Below the pieces are notes generated by a model, which was not told the origin of the DNA, searched no databases, and was given only the letters and a program-made list of their open reading frames with translations. The position numbers and the translations under genes were made by a program. Shown in pieces: positions 34,865-43,834 of a stretch of 64,000 nt of DNA; the stretch's first letter is position 1; each line of letters starts with the position of its first letter. Origin of the DNA: JBBIRW01 sp037441565 (GTDB lineage Bacteria > Desulfobacterota > JBBIRW01); assembly GCA_037441565.1 (NCBI GenBank), contig JBBIRW010000002.1:124001-188000 (forward strand), given 5' to 3'.

Positions 34865-35948
34865 GCACCTTTATAAGTATCATATTTTCCCTTCTCTTCA
34901 TCAATGTAACCCTTATATACCCCTTTCCCAACCCTCTATATCCACTGCAATCATCAACGAGAATCCCCTTTTCAGACAATTTTTTGACGATCTCTTCTGC
35001 ATCTTTCACTCTGATAAGATATGAATGCGTGTATGATGGAATGAAATCAATACCTGCCTTTCTCAGCCCCTTTTCAAAAAAGCTCTTCTCCTCGTTAAAG
35101 AATTTCAATGTATTAGTTACATATTTCTTATCCTTGAGTAAAACAGCAGCAGCAGCCTGCGCCAGGGTATTCACATTCCACGGTTCAACATTTCTCCTTA
35201 TCCTCTCTATAACCGAATCGTGAAAAACTCCATATCCAATTCTGAGTCCTGCAAATCCATAAAAAAACGAAAAAGACCTCAGAACAATAAGATAAGGATT
35301 TATGCTTACCTGATCAATCAACGTTATATCGCTACAGAATTCAACAAATGACTCATCAACAACAAGAAAACATCCCATATGCCTTATTTGCTCAGCTATC
35401 TCTGACATAGACTGCTTATTAATTTTGCGTCCAGTTATGCTATTTGGATTTGAAATAAACAACAGATCATATTTTTTGTTACTTATAATTTTAATAAGAG
35501 ATTCAACATCTATCCCAAAATTATCATTTTCTTCGAGAAAAAAATAGTCTATAGATGTCGGTTCCTTACAATTCCTGTGTATTTCATTATTAACCAAAAC
35601 AGCCCTTTCAAATTCAGAATAACATGGAACAATAATAAGAACATCTGATGGATTAATCGACCTTACAATGAGATGTATTAGCTGCGTTGTCCCATTTCCC
35701 ATGATTATGTTATCCGGACTTATATCGTAGACCCGCGAAATGATCTTTTTCAATCTCGATGCATCTGGATCAGGATAATAATGAAGGCGTTTTAATTTCT
35801 TTCTAAGAATAGCTTTTACCTTTTTTGATAAACCGAGAGGATTTATGCCTGTGGAGAAATCTATGATCTTTCTCTCATCTATCCCAATTTCTTCAGAAAG
35901 TCTGTAGATGTTTCTTCTGTAAATATCTCCAGTATCATGATACTCCAT
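34836..35948 (-). CDS. CobD/HisC-like fold-type I aminotransferase homologue lacking the PLP lysine
   Basis: A 370-residue protein aligned along its length with CobD (threonine-phosphate decarboxylase) and HisC: FSTGINPLG near residue 31, GNGTTQLIHL near 84, NPNSITG near 167, VVDESFVEF near 196 and GLRIGYG near 234. The PLP-binding lysine is absent. Where CobD has S-L-T-K-F-Y, this protein reads S-F-S-F-F-Y, so F228 (TTT, 35267-35265) replaces Lys. The Tyr that contacts PLP after DE-A/S is also Phe (F201). It may be a non-catalytic homologue or have a changed chemistry. There are no cobalamin genes nearby; it follows the ECF-sigma gene group on the same strand. Confidence 0.8.
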   Translation of the reverse strand: MEYHDTGDIYRRNIYRLSEEIGIDERKIIDFSTGINPLGLSKKVKAILRKKLKRLHYYPDPDASRLKKIISRVYDISPDNIIMGNGTTQLIHLIVRSINPSDVLIIVPCYSEFERAVLVNNEIHRNCKEPTSIDYFFLEENDNFGIDVESLIKIISNKKYDLLFISNPNSITGRKINKQSMSEIAEQIRHMGCFLVVDESFVEFCSDITLIDQVSINPYLIVLRSFSFFYGFAGLRIGYGVFHDSVIERIRRNVEPWNVNTLAQAAAAVLLKDKKYVTNTLKFFNEEKSFFEKGLRKAGIDFIPSYTHSYLIRVKDAEEIVKKLSEKGILVDDCSGYRGLGKGYIRVTLMKRRENMILIKVLMNLLSSSP

Positions 35949-35955
35949 CTATTGA

Positions 35956-36390
35956 TCACTCTATGTTAATTATAACCATCAAAACTCCGTCCTTGTATTT
36001 TCTCCCACCAAGGACAAGTGGTGATCCCCTCCTTGCGAGATACTCCGTGTCGAGTGAATCACCCTTTATTGTTGCTCTTATTCTCACCCTGTTTTTATAT
36101 TCTCCAAGTGGTGTAATGTAAAGAACCCTTCCATCGGGAAGATGAAATTCCCCCACCTGTCCGGTTTTAAGTGACTCCCTCCTTGTTTCAAGACGTCTGT
36201 ATGATCTGTATTTAAAATAGGGTGAAAACTCCTCCCTTAAAGATGAAAATCCTGGATCAACACTTCCTGGCTCCTGGGATGCATGAACAATCTCAACCTT
36301 GATAAGAAATCTCTCCTCACAATAAATGGACCTTGAAGCAAATAGTATAATCAAAAGTAGAATGGGGATGAAAAAATTAGCTCTCCTCAT
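35956..36390 (-). CDS. Secreted protein of unknown function encoded with an ECF sigma/anti-sigma pair
   Basis: A protein of about 144 residues with an N-terminal signal peptide (hydrophobic FFIPILLLIILFA, likely cleaved near SIYC) and a small beta-rich domain containing GSVDPGFSSL and FKYRSYRRLE. I have seen the F-Y-SYR-L pattern in small proteins next to sigma-factor genes in deltaproteobacterial genomes, but no function is assigned. ATG 36390 has AAGGAG six bases upstream, inside the anti-sigma gene end. It is third in the sigma, anti-sigma, secreted-protein order. Confidence 0.65.
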   Translation of the reverse strand: MRRANFFIPILLLIILFASRSIYCEERFLIKVEIVHASQEPGSVDPGFSSLREEFSPYFKYRSYRRLETRRESLKTGQVGEFHLPDGRVLYITPLGEYKNRVRIRATIKGDSLDTEYLARRGSPLVLGGRKYKDGVLMVIINIE

Positions 36391-36880
36391 GTACATCTCC
36401 TTCAATCAACCATATAACAGTTAATTTCCTCTCAGTTTTAAATATCATAACAGGTCCACCCTCCACCTCAACCCTCTCAATCAGAATATCAGCATCATGT
36501 TCAGCGAGTCTTTTTTCCTTCCATATACCATATAAATAGGGAAAAGAGAAGAGCAAAAGAAGAAGAGCTGCAACAGTGAAGGAACCAATGATCCTGGTAA
36601 TAAAAACAGGTCTTATCCAATCCATTATCAGATCGCTAAGACCCCTTTTCTCTGGAAGCCGTTCTTCAATAAGTGGCCAGAGAGATCTGGTTAAACTGTA
36701 ATCAGGATCATCTTTTAAAGTCTTCATAATAAAGGAACTGATTCCCTTTAATGCCTCCACCTCTCTCTGGCAGTCCGAACATGAGGTAAGATGCCTTTCG
36801 ATCAGGTCCAACTCATCGCCACTGAGTGCACCATCGATATAAAGGGAGAGTTTTTCTTCTTCTGGATGGCTCTTTTTCAT
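36377..36880 (-). CDS. Zinc-finger (zf-HC2) anti-sigma factor, membrane-bound
   Basis: A 167-residue anti-sigma protein. The N-terminal zinc-binding motif (HPEEEKLSLYIDG ... HLTSCSDCQ, residues 5-38) holds the sigma factor. A transmembrane helix lies at about 95-118, followed by a short outside domain. It starts 10 bp after the sigma gene and overlaps the secreted-protein gene by 14 bp. Signal sensing is presumably by the external part, possibly with the secreted third protein. Confidence 0.85.
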   Translation of the reverse strand: MKKSHPEEEKLSLYIDGALSGDELDLIERHLTSCSDCQREVEALKGISSFIMKTLKDDPDYSLTRSLWPLIEERLPEKRGLSDLIMDWIRPVFITRIIGSFTVAALLLLLFSFPYLYGIWKEKRLAEHDADILIERVEVEGGPVMIFKTERKLTVIWLIEGDVHEES

Positions 36881-36890
36881 ATCTCAATCC

Positions 36891-37481
36891 TCATAAGAAA
36901 TCCTTGAGTTTCTCCTTCAATTTCTTTCTTGCATAGTGGATCCTTGACATCACTGTCCCAATAGAGCAATTCATTGTTTCTGCTATCTCTTCATAGGATA
37001 ATCCCTCTATCTCCCTGAGGGTAATAGCAATCCTCTGGTCCTCTGGGAGTGAATTCAGTGCCTTCTTTAGCGCCCTTAATTTTTCCCTTCCCGCTGTTGC
37101 CTCCTCCGGTGTTTGCTGATGTGCGAAAAGGGATGTATGGGTATCGCCAGGATCGATTGCATCGATATATTCCATTTCCCCCTTTGCCTTCTCCCTTCTC
37201 GTGAAATCGATACAAAGATTTACTACAATCCTGTAAAGCCATGTAAAGAACTGTGAACCCCCCCTGTATCTTCTGAGCCCTTCATATGCCTTTATAAATA
37301 CCTCCTGCGATATGTCCATTGCATCATCCTTGTTGAGGAGGATACTGTAAGCAAGGCTATAAACCTTTTTTTCATATCTCCTCACAAGCTCTCCAAAGGC
37401 TTCCTTATTTCCGTAAATAGCATCTTTTATGAGCTCTTCATCAGATGGATAAGATCGATTTTCATTCAAAAAATTAGACAT
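36891..37481 (-). CDS. rpoE: RNA polymerase ECF sigma factor (sigma-24 type)
   Basis: About 196 residues from ATG 37481 (AGGAAAT five bases upstream; a TTG/ATG 14 codons earlier is unlikely). Region 2 is FGELVRRYEKKVYSLAYSIL through DAMDISQEVFIKAYEGL, and region 4 is LPEDQRIAITLREIEGLSYE followed by the IAETMNCSIGTVMSRIHYAR helix-turn-helix. It acts with the downstream zinc-finger anti-sigma. The target regulon is unknown. Confidence 0.92.
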   Translation of the reverse strand: MSNFLNENRSYPSDEELIKDAIYGNKEAFGELVRRYEKKVYSLAYSILLNKDDAMDISQEVFIKAYEGLRRYRGGSQFFTWLYRIVVNLCIDFTRREKAKGEMEYIDAIDPGDTHTSLFAHQQTPEEATAGREKLRALKKALNSLPEDQRIAITLREIEGLSYEEIAETMNCSIGTVMSRIHYARKKLKEKLKDFL

Positions 37482-37503
37482 ATTATTTCCTGAAAAATTC
37501 AAA

Positions 37504-38301
37504 TCATCTATCCGTAATCTCAATCTGCGAGGGGCTTCTGATGATTATTTCCGGACCCCTATAAAATCGAACCTTCCCCTTAATCCTTACCCTTTTTCCA
37601 TAAAAATCCCTTAATGGATCTATCCCCATTATAAGAAACTTATCCCTTGCATCGTTAAATATCACACCCCTGAAATTCCCATTTCCCCTTCCCATAAAAA
37701 GGTGGATCGCCTTCCCTGAATCAACTGCCTTCCACACCCTTCCCTCAACCGTAATCACTTCACCTATGTGCTTTCGGGCCTTTTCAGGCTGGATAGGGAT
37801 ATTTTCCCTGAGGCCCCATAATCCCCTACCCTCACTGCGCGCCCTCCTCTGCAATCTCAAAAACTCCTTCATCATCTCGATACCGCAGGGTGGATTTGTG
37901 TAAAGCTGTGCGTATCCCTCCTCAAGCAGCTTTGCATTGACAAATATATCTCCTGCATAAACATAAGCAAGAAGCCTTGAGTATTTATCCCTTTGCTGGA
38001 CCTTGCAAATCTCCAACCTTACCCTTTTTCCAAGCACAAGATCCCTATTCCTCCTCTTTGCCTCTCCATAAAAGGGCATCCCTTTCTCAGGAGTGTCAAT
38101 TCCGATGTATCTCACATATTCTTCCCCATCTATGACTATGGTGTCCCCATCAATAACATCTGTTACCGTTGCATAGATTACATCCCTTTCGCGATCAACT
38201 GATTTGTGGATCGGGTATTTCGAATAAAGGAACAGAAGCAGCAGGGAAAGGAGGGATGAAAAATAGACAAAAATCCTCCTCCCTTTTTTAATCCTAATCA
38301 T
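37504..38301 (-). CDS. Staphylococcal nuclease-like (thermonuclease) protein with OB-fold tail
   Basis: About 265 residues from ATG 38301, which overlaps the polA stop and follows GGAGG; longer readings lie inside polA. Order: an N-terminal membrane anchor or signal (about 8-30), then an SNase domain (about 40-175) with VIDGDTIVIDG, YIGIDTPEKG and DKYSRLLAYVY, containing Asp, Arg and Glu residues typical of the active site. A C-terminal OB-fold-like domain follows (GEVITVEGRVWKA near 180). It probably acts outside the cytoplasm on DNA or RNA. The gene precedes the sigma-factor gene by 22 bp. Confidence 0.85.
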   Translation of the reverse strand: MIRIKKGRRIFVYFSSLLSLLLLFLYSKYPIHKSVDRERDVIYATVTDVIDGDTIVIDGEEYVRYIGIDTPEKGMPFYGEAKRRNRDLVLGKRVRLEICKVQQRDKYSRLLAYVYAGDIFVNAKLLEEGYAQLYTNPPCGIEMMKEFLRLQRRARSEGRGLWGLRENIPIQPEKARKHIGEVITVEGRVWKAVDSGKAIHLFMGRGNGNFRGVIFNDARDKFLIMGIDPLRDFYGKRVRIKGKVRFYRGPEIIIRSPSQIEITDR

Positions 38302-40936
38302 GGACCTCCGCCCAGCTATTTCCAATCCTAAGATCCACCTTGAGAGGTACCCTGAGGGATACGACTTCCTGCATCCTCCTCTGAACAATCGAGCTTACTA
38401 ATTCAGTTTCTTCGACAGGAACCTCAAATAGAAGTTCATCATGAACCTGCAAAACAATTTTTGTTCTCAACCTCTCTGATCTGACCTGTTGGAAGATATC
38501 AACCATTGCCTTCTTTATTATATCGGCTGCTGTGCCCTGAATAGGGGTATTGATGGCAATCCTTTCCGCAGAGGACCTTATCGATCTTACTTTACTGTAG
38601 ATTTCGGGGATATACCTTCTCCTTTTAAACAGCGTTTCCACATACCCTTTCTCTTCTGCCATTTTTATAATCTTTTCTATGTATGATTTAACACCAATGT
38701 ATCGGTTGAAATACTTCTTTATATAATCCTCAGCAACAGCCTGATCAATTCCAAGACCGCTGGCAAGGCCATGGGGGCTTATGCCATAGATTATTCCGTA
38801 ATTGATCATCTTTGCCTTCCTCCGCATCTCCTGATTAACCTCTTCAGGCTGAATGCCAAATATCTCAGCTGCTGTGCTCCTGTGTATATCCTCATCCCTT
38901 ATGAATGCCTCGCATAACTTCTCATCACCACTCATATGGGCAAGTATTCTCAGCTCAATCTGTGAATAATCTGCTGAAATAAACACACACCCATCTTCCG
39001 GCACAAATGCTTCCCTTATCCTTCTCCCCTCATCACCTTTAATGGGGATATTCTGAAGATTCGGATCACTACTACTTAGTCTCCCTGTTGCTGTAACTAT
39101 CTGATTGAACGAGGTATGAAGTCTGCCAGTTCGCAGATTGACCATCTGCGGGAGCACATCGAGATATGTTGTTTTCAACTTCGTTAGGCTTCTGTGTTCA
39201 AGAACAAGTGATGGAAGGGGGTGAAGGGATGAGAGGGAGAGAAGAACCTCACTATCCGTTGATTGCCCTGTTTTTGTCTTTTTTATATGGGGTAGTCCTA
39301 ATTCATCAAAAAGGATTGCCCTCAGTTGCTGTGGTGAATTAACATTAAACCTCCTTCCTGCAATTCTGAAGATCTCTTCTTCTAACTTACGTATTCTTCT
39401 TTCATACTCCTGTGACAACTTCTTCAGCTTCTCGCTATCAACCTTTATCCCCCACTCCTCCATCCATGCAAGCATCTCTGTAAGGGGCATTTCGAGATTT
39501 AAAAATAGATCCAGAAGCCCGTTTTGCTCGATTTCAGGGTAAAGTTTTTGATAAAGTAGACATCCTGTGCATGCCCTTTGAGAGAGAAACTGACCCCTCT
39601 CCTCATCAGATAAACCCGGTGCAGTCTCTCTCATCACGGAGATATTCAGGTGCTCATCAACGATATCCTCAAATCTATGACTGTGCTTTGATGGATTTAA
39701 TATGTATGATGCGATCTCAGGATCAAAACATACACCCTCAGGATTTATCCCATTCCTCAAAAGTATCTTAAATTGCATCTTCCATGAGACACCTATCTTT
39801 TTTATATGCTGATCCTCGAGGATCCCTCTAAGCATATCGATAAATCTCCCATAAAGCGCCAAATTACTCTTCATTATCTGCTCGAGGGGCACATAGAATG
39901 CCTCTTTCCCATCAGTGGAAAATGCAATTGAGCCTATGCCTCCATTCAAAGCAGTTTGAGGATCTTCTAAGTAGATTGAGACAATGCCAGCTTTTATAAT
40001 CCGTTCGAGAAGCTTCTGAAGTCCATCTTCATCGACTACCGTTATTACAGGAATCTCTATCCTTTCCGGTGCTGGAATATCCTTGAGAATTCTATGAAAT
40101 TCAAGCTCTTTAAAGATGCTTCTCATCAATACAGTATCACCTTCTCTGAATCGAAACTCCCCTGGGTCTACCTTCAATGGGACAGAAGTATTTATAATTG
40201 CAAGTTTTTTACTTATAAAGGCCTGATCCTTGAATTGGATAAGGCTTGATCTCCTCTTCTCACCGCTGATCTCGTCAATCCTTTCATACACACCCTCAAG
40301 GGAACCAAACTTCCTGATGAGTTCGGATGCTCCTTTCTCACCTATGCCTGGAACACCGGGTATATTATCTATGCTATCACCAGCAAGTGCCATCACATCG
40401 GGAATCTTTTCTGCTTCCACACCAAACTTCTCTATGACCTCTTTTAAACTGATAATCCTATTTTTCATGGTATCAAGGATTCTTATCTTTTCGCTTACAA
40501 GTTGATACATATCCTTGTCACCACTGACGATGAAAACATCGAATCCCATTCTCTCCAGTTCCTTTGAAACAGTGCCAATCACATCATCGGCCTCATACCC
40601 AGGAATTTCAAGATAAGGGACCCTCATTGCTTCGACAATTTTCCTTATATAGGGTAGCTGAATCATAAGATCATCAGCCATCGATGGCCTGTTCGCCTTA
40701 TACTCGACCCAGATCATATCCCTGAATGTAGGACCTTTTGCATCAAAAACAGCAACCCAGTAAGGGGGCTTTTCCTCTTTTAATAATCTAAATAGCATAT
40801 TCGTAAACCCAAGGATGGCATTTGTGGGAACCCCCCGGGAATTTGAGAGGTATGGAAGGGCATGAAATGCCCGATATACATATGATGAGGCATCGATAAT
40901 ATATATCCTTTTTTCAGAGGGATTATTGAACAGCAT
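38294..40936 (-). CDS. polA: DNA polymerase I
   Basis: An 880-residue family A polymerase. The 5'-3' exonuclease domain (1-290) keeps its Asp residues (DASSYVYRAFHA, GYEADD, SGDKDMYQL, LAGDSIDNIPGVPGIGEK). The middle 3'-5' exonuclease-like domain (about 305-490) has lost the metal ligands: the expected D-x-E is LEDPQT and the NLKYD-type motif is SWKMQF. Proofreading is therefore probably absent. The polymerase domain is intact: motif A DYSQIELRILAH, motif B RRKAKMINYGIIYG, motif C QVHDELLFE. Residue 713 in motif B is Tyr where E. coli has Phe762. ATG 40936 has no ribosome site, and a promoter lies only about 10 bases upstream. Confidence 0.97.
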   Translation of the reverse strand: MLFNNPSEKRIYIIDASSYVYRAFHALPYLSNSRGVPTNAILGFTNMLFRLLKEEKPPYWVAVFDAKGPTFRDMIWVEYKANRPSMADDLMIQLPYIRKIVEAMRVPYLEIPGYEADDVIGTVSKELERMGFDVFIVSGDKDMYQLVSEKIRILDTMKNRIISLKEVIEKFGVEAEKIPDVMALAGDSIDNIPGVPGIGEKGASELIRKFGSLEGVYERIDEISGEKRRSSLIQFKDQAFISKKLAIINTSVPLKVDPGEFRFREGDTVLMRSIFKELEFHRILKDIPAPERIEIPVITVVDEDGLQKLLERIIKAGIVSIYLEDPQTALNGGIGSIAFSTDGKEAFYVPLEQIMKSNLALYGRFIDMLRGILEDQHIKKIGVSWKMQFKILLRNGINPEGVCFDPEIASYILNPSKHSHRFEDIVDEHLNISVMRETAPGLSDEERGQFLSQRACTGCLLYQKLYPEIEQNGLLDLFLNLEMPLTEMLAWMEEWGIKVDSEKLKKLSQEYERRIRKLEEEIFRIAGRRFNVNSPQQLRAILFDELGLPHIKKTKTGQSTDSEVLLSLSSLHPLPSLVLEHRSLTKLKTTYLDVLPQMVNLRTGRLHTSFNQIVTATGRLSSSDPNLQNIPIKGDEGRRIREAFVPEDGCVFISADYSQIELRILAHMSGDEKLCEAFIRDEDIHRSTAAEIFGIQPEEVNQEMRRKAKMINYGIIYGISPHGLASGLGIDQAVAEDYIKKYFNRYIGVKSYIEKIIKMAEEKGYVETLFKRRRYIPEIYSKVRSIRSSAERIAINTPIQGTAADIIKKAMVDIFQQVRSERLRTKIVLQVHDELLFEVPVEETELVSSIVQRRMQEVVSLRVPLKVDLRIGNSWAEVHD

Positions 40937-40946
40937 ATTTTATTTA

Positions 40947-40976
40947 AGCATAAATGTTAAAAGCCTGGGGTGTCAA
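40947..40976 (-). promoter_or_regulatory. Sigma-70-type promoter of polA
   Basis: On the minus strand TTGACA (40976-40971), an 18-base spacer and TATGCT (40952-40947). Transcription would begin close to 40940, only a few bases before the polA ATG at 40936, implying a leaderless or near-leaderless message. Confidence 0.5.
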
Positions 40977-41120
40977 CATAAGAGTTTCTAAAAAGGTAAT
41001 CCAAATCTAACAGTGGAGTTTAACTTGATCCAGTTCCTGAGAGGCCTATAATCAAATATATTGAATAGGGGGAACTTCTGAATTTCATTTACATGATAAT
41101 AAATCAGTGCGTTTATGATT

Positions 41121-41558
41121 TCACTGACTTATCTTTTCAACAACCATTGTCCCTGCCAGATGATCCCCGATCCTCAAGCCCTTTAAATCCGATATAACAA
41201 AATAGCCTTCAAAAAATAATACGATGATTCCCGCCATTACTGAGAGGATTAAACCAATATATGGTATAAGGTAGAAAATAAATATAACCATAAATGGTGC
41301 ATTTCTTATACAGGATTGTTTGAAATTGCAAACATCTCCGGTTGATGCATTCACAACAGATAATCCTATTATCTGTTTTCCAATACTTGCGCCCCTGTTC
41401 AGTCCATCACATATGAGAATATACGTGATTGCAGCAACAACTCCAACAGGATAGACTATTTTTAAGAAAAAGCCACAAATAATGAAATCGATAAATTTTG
41501 CAAGAAAACGATGAAAATAGTCCGCTTTAATAAAATCAGGGTTGATCCTCTTCTCCAC
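41121..41558 (-). CDS. RDD-family membrane protein
   Basis: A 145-residue protein with about three or four transmembrane segments. The RDD-type pattern is visible: FHRFLAKFIDFII, NRGASIGKQIIGLSVVN and a C-terminal RIGDHLAGTMVV. Such proteins are thought to be small transport-like membrane proteins with unclear roles. GTG 41558 follows GAGGAG and overlaps the upstream small gene by 23 bp. Confidence 0.8.
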   Translation of the reverse strand: MEKRINPDFIKADYFHRFLAKFIDFIICGFFLKIVYPVGVVAAITYILICDGLNRGASIGKQIIGLSVVNASTGDVCNFKQSCIRNAPFMVIFIFYLIPYIGLILSVMAGIIVLFFEGYFVISDLKGLRIGDHLAGTMVVEKISQ

Positions 41559-41730
41559 CTCTCTCCTCTTTACAAAATATCACGAAAGCCATCGCAGGTC
41601 TCTTTGAACTCTCCCTCATTGCAAAAGCAATCCTGTCAAACTCCCAGCCTTTCTTAACCCATTCATTTATTATCTCTTCAAGGGCTCCATCGGTTACAAC
41701 AGAACATTCTACCACTTTATAGCGCAACAT
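41536..41730 (-). CDS. Small DUF4177-like protein
   Basis: A 64-residue protein, MLRYKVVECSV then EEIINEWVKKGWEFDRIAFA. The YKVVE...GWE pattern resembles DUF4177 family proteins, which are short cytoplasmic proteins of unknown role. It is coupled to the RDD gene downstream and lies 25 bp beyond ahbD, so it may be the tail of the heme operon. Confidence 0.6.
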   Translation of the reverse strand: MLRYKVVECSVVTDGALEEIINEWVKKGWEFDRIAFAMRESSKRPAMAFVIFCKEERGGEEDQP

Positions 41731-41755
41731 TATTGAAGACCCTTTTAATCAGGAT

Positions 41756-42847
41756 TTACTTTCTGATCTTTGCTGGTATATATATACAGTAAGGCTCCTC
41801 CTCAAGATAATCACCTGTTGCTGCATATGCCCTTGCACGGCACCCCTCACATATAACCCTGTATTCGCACATTCCACATTTTCCCTTAAGGAGAGATGGG
41901 TTCCTTAATGAATTAAATACAGGGGATTTCTCCCATATCTCTTTGAATGACTCCTTTTTGAGATCACCAGCAGTTACTGGAAGATAACCGCAGGGAAAAA
42001 CCTCACCTTTATGAGAGATAAAACAAACACCTGTTCCCGCAAGACATCCCCTTGTAACGCTATGAAGACCATCGCTTACTGTGTTTCGCTGTCTTTCATG
42101 ACTTGGTGGAAGCCCCTCACCTTCTTTTTTTCTCTGCCTCATTATACGAAAATAGTGCGGGGCGCATGTTGCCTTTAGCTCAATCAACCCTTCTCTGTCC
42201 CTGTCGTAAAACCAGTTAAGTAATTTCTCATACTCCTCGGCCGGAAGCATCTGATCATCTGCAATATTAACACCACATCCAACAGGAACAAGCATGAAGA
42301 TGTGAAGTGCATCTGCCTTTAATTTGAGGCAGATGTCGTAAATATCTGGTAGTTCATGCGCATTCATTCTTGTTATTGTAGTATTTATCTGAACACTCAT
42401 TCCAATTTCCTTGAGATTCATGAAGCCCCTTATTGCCATGTCAAAGGAACCAGGAATTGCGCGGAATGTATCGTGTGTTGATGCCTTTGCACCATCAAGA
42501 CTTATACTTACCCTTCTTATCCCAGAATTCTTTATCTTCTCGGCAACCTCCTTATTTATAAGCGTCCCATTTGTTGCAAGGGCAACTTTTAGCCCTCTGG
42601 AGGTTGCGTATGATGCGAGATGGAAAATATCCCTTCTGAAAAGTGGCTCACCGCCGCTGAAGATAAGTATGGGTTTTGCATATTCAGTTATTGAGTTAAT
42701 AATATTCTCAGCTTCTTCTGTATTCAGATCTTCAGGAGAACAGAGTTCTGTCGCACTTGCCCTGCAGTGTATACATCTTAAATTGCAACCCTTTGTTACT
42801 TCCCAGAAGATAAGCCTTGGAACGAATCTGTTAGTATGTCCTTCCAT
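41756..42847 (-). CDS. ahbD: AhbD: Fe-coproporphyrin III decarboxylase (heme b synthase), radical SAM
   Basis: A 363-residue radical SAM protein. In the siroheme-dependent route AhbD oxidatively decarboxylates two propionates of iron-coproporphyrin III to form heme b. The radical SAM motif CNLRCIHC is near residue 20. The segment ELKATCAPHYFRI near 220 and the C-terminal SPASM-like auxiliary cluster cysteines (CLAGTGVC, CGMCEYRVICEGC) match AhbD. It lies in an operon with hemB, ahbC, hemC and hemA. It is close in sequence to AhbC, but the CAPHYFR motif and order support AhbD. Confidence 0.88.
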   Translation of the reverse strand: MEGHTNRFVPRLIFWEVTKGCNLRCIHCRASATELCSPEDLNTEEAENIINSITEYAKPILIFSGGEPLFRRDIFHLASYATSRGLKVALATNGTLINKEVAEKIKNSGIRRVSISLDGAKASTHDTFRAIPGSFDMAIRGFMNLKEIGMSVQINTTITRMNAHELPDIYDICLKLKADALHIFMLVPVGCGVNIADDQMLPAEEYEKLLNWFYDRDREGLIELKATCAPHYFRIMRQRKKEGEGLPPSHERQRNTVSDGLHSVTRGCLAGTGVCFISHKGEVFPCGYLPVTAGDLKKESFKEIWEKSPVFNSLRNPSLLKGKCGMCEYRVICEGCRARAYAATGDYLEEEPYCIYIPAKIRK

Positions 42848-42849
42848 AA

Positions 42850-43824
42850 TTACCCATTAAGTATTTTTGCGGCTTCCTTTGCAAAATATGTGAGTATGAG
42901 GTTTGCTCCTGCCCTCTTTATAGAGATTAACATCTCCATCATTACTTTCTTCTCGTCTATCCAGCCCATCCTTGATGCAGCCTTTACCATAGCATACTCC
43001 CCGCTTACATTATAGGCTGCCACTGGAACATTAAATCTCTCCCTTGCCAGGGCGATCACATCAAGATAACAGAGTGCAGGTTTTACCATGATTATATCAG
43101 CGCCCTCCTCAATATCGAGTTCCATCTCCCTTATAGCCTCAAGCCTGTTTCCAGGATCCATCTGATATGATTTCCTGTCACCGAATTTCGGTGCTGATTC
43201 TGCTGCCTCCCTGAAGGGTCCATAGAATGAGGATGCATATTTCGCAGCATAGCTCATTATGGGTATATCCTGATAGCCATTCTCATCCAGTGCCTTCCTG
43301 ATTGCTGCCACACGACCGTCCATCATATCCGATGGTGCAACCATATCAGCACCAGCCCTTGCCTGAGAAAGGGCTGTCAATGCAAGAAGCTCGAGTGTTG
43401 GGTCATTTAGTATCCTTCCATTCTCAACAACACCACAATGCCCATGGCTCATGTATTCACAGAGGCATACATCAGTGATTATCACAAGATCCGGAACAGC
43501 ATTTTTTATCTCCCTTACTGCACGCTGTATAATTCCATCATCCGCATATGCACCGGATGCCCTTTCATCCTTTTTCTCAGGAATGCCAAAGAGTATGATT
43601 GCCGGAATACCAAGGGAGAATATATCCTTTGCTTCAATGGTAAGCTGATCCACTGAAAACTGAAATACATCGGGCATTGAAGGAACTTCCCTCCTGTGCC
43701 CCCTTCCTGGAACAACAAACATCGGATATATAAGAGAATTAACAGTTAGTGATGTCTCCCTTATCATATTCCTTATAGCTTCTGTCCTCCTGAGCCTCCT
43801 CATCCTTGTTGATGGGAAAGGCAT
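42850..43824 (-). CDS. hemB: Delta-aminolevulinic acid dehydratase (porphobilinogen synthase)
   Basis: About 324 residues from ATG 43824, with AAGGAGG five bases upstream; an in-frame ATG at 43857 would overlap ahbC. It condenses two 5-aminolevulinate molecules to porphobilinogen. The zinc-site cysteines are present (DVCLCEYMSHGHCG), the two Schiff-base lysines lie in YAAKYASSFYGPFR and MVKPALCYLD. It is placed between ahbC and ahbD in the heme operon. Confidence 0.96.
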   Translation of the reverse strand: MPFPSTRMRRLRRTEAIRNMIRETSLTVNSLIYPMFVVPGRGHRREVPSMPDVFQFSVDQLTIEAKDIFSLGIPAIILFGIPEKKDERASGAYADDGIIQRAVREIKNAVPDLVIITDVCLCEYMSHGHCGVVENGRILNDPTLELLALTALSQARAGADMVAPSDMMDGRVAAIRKALDENGYQDIPIMSYAAKYASSFYGPFREAAESAPKFGDRKSYQMDPGNRLEAIREMELDIEEGADIIMVKPALCYLDVIALARERFNVPVAAYNVSGEYAMVKAASRMGWIDEKKVMMEMLISIKRAGANLILTYFAKEAAKILNG

Positions 43825-43834
43825 CACTTCCTCC

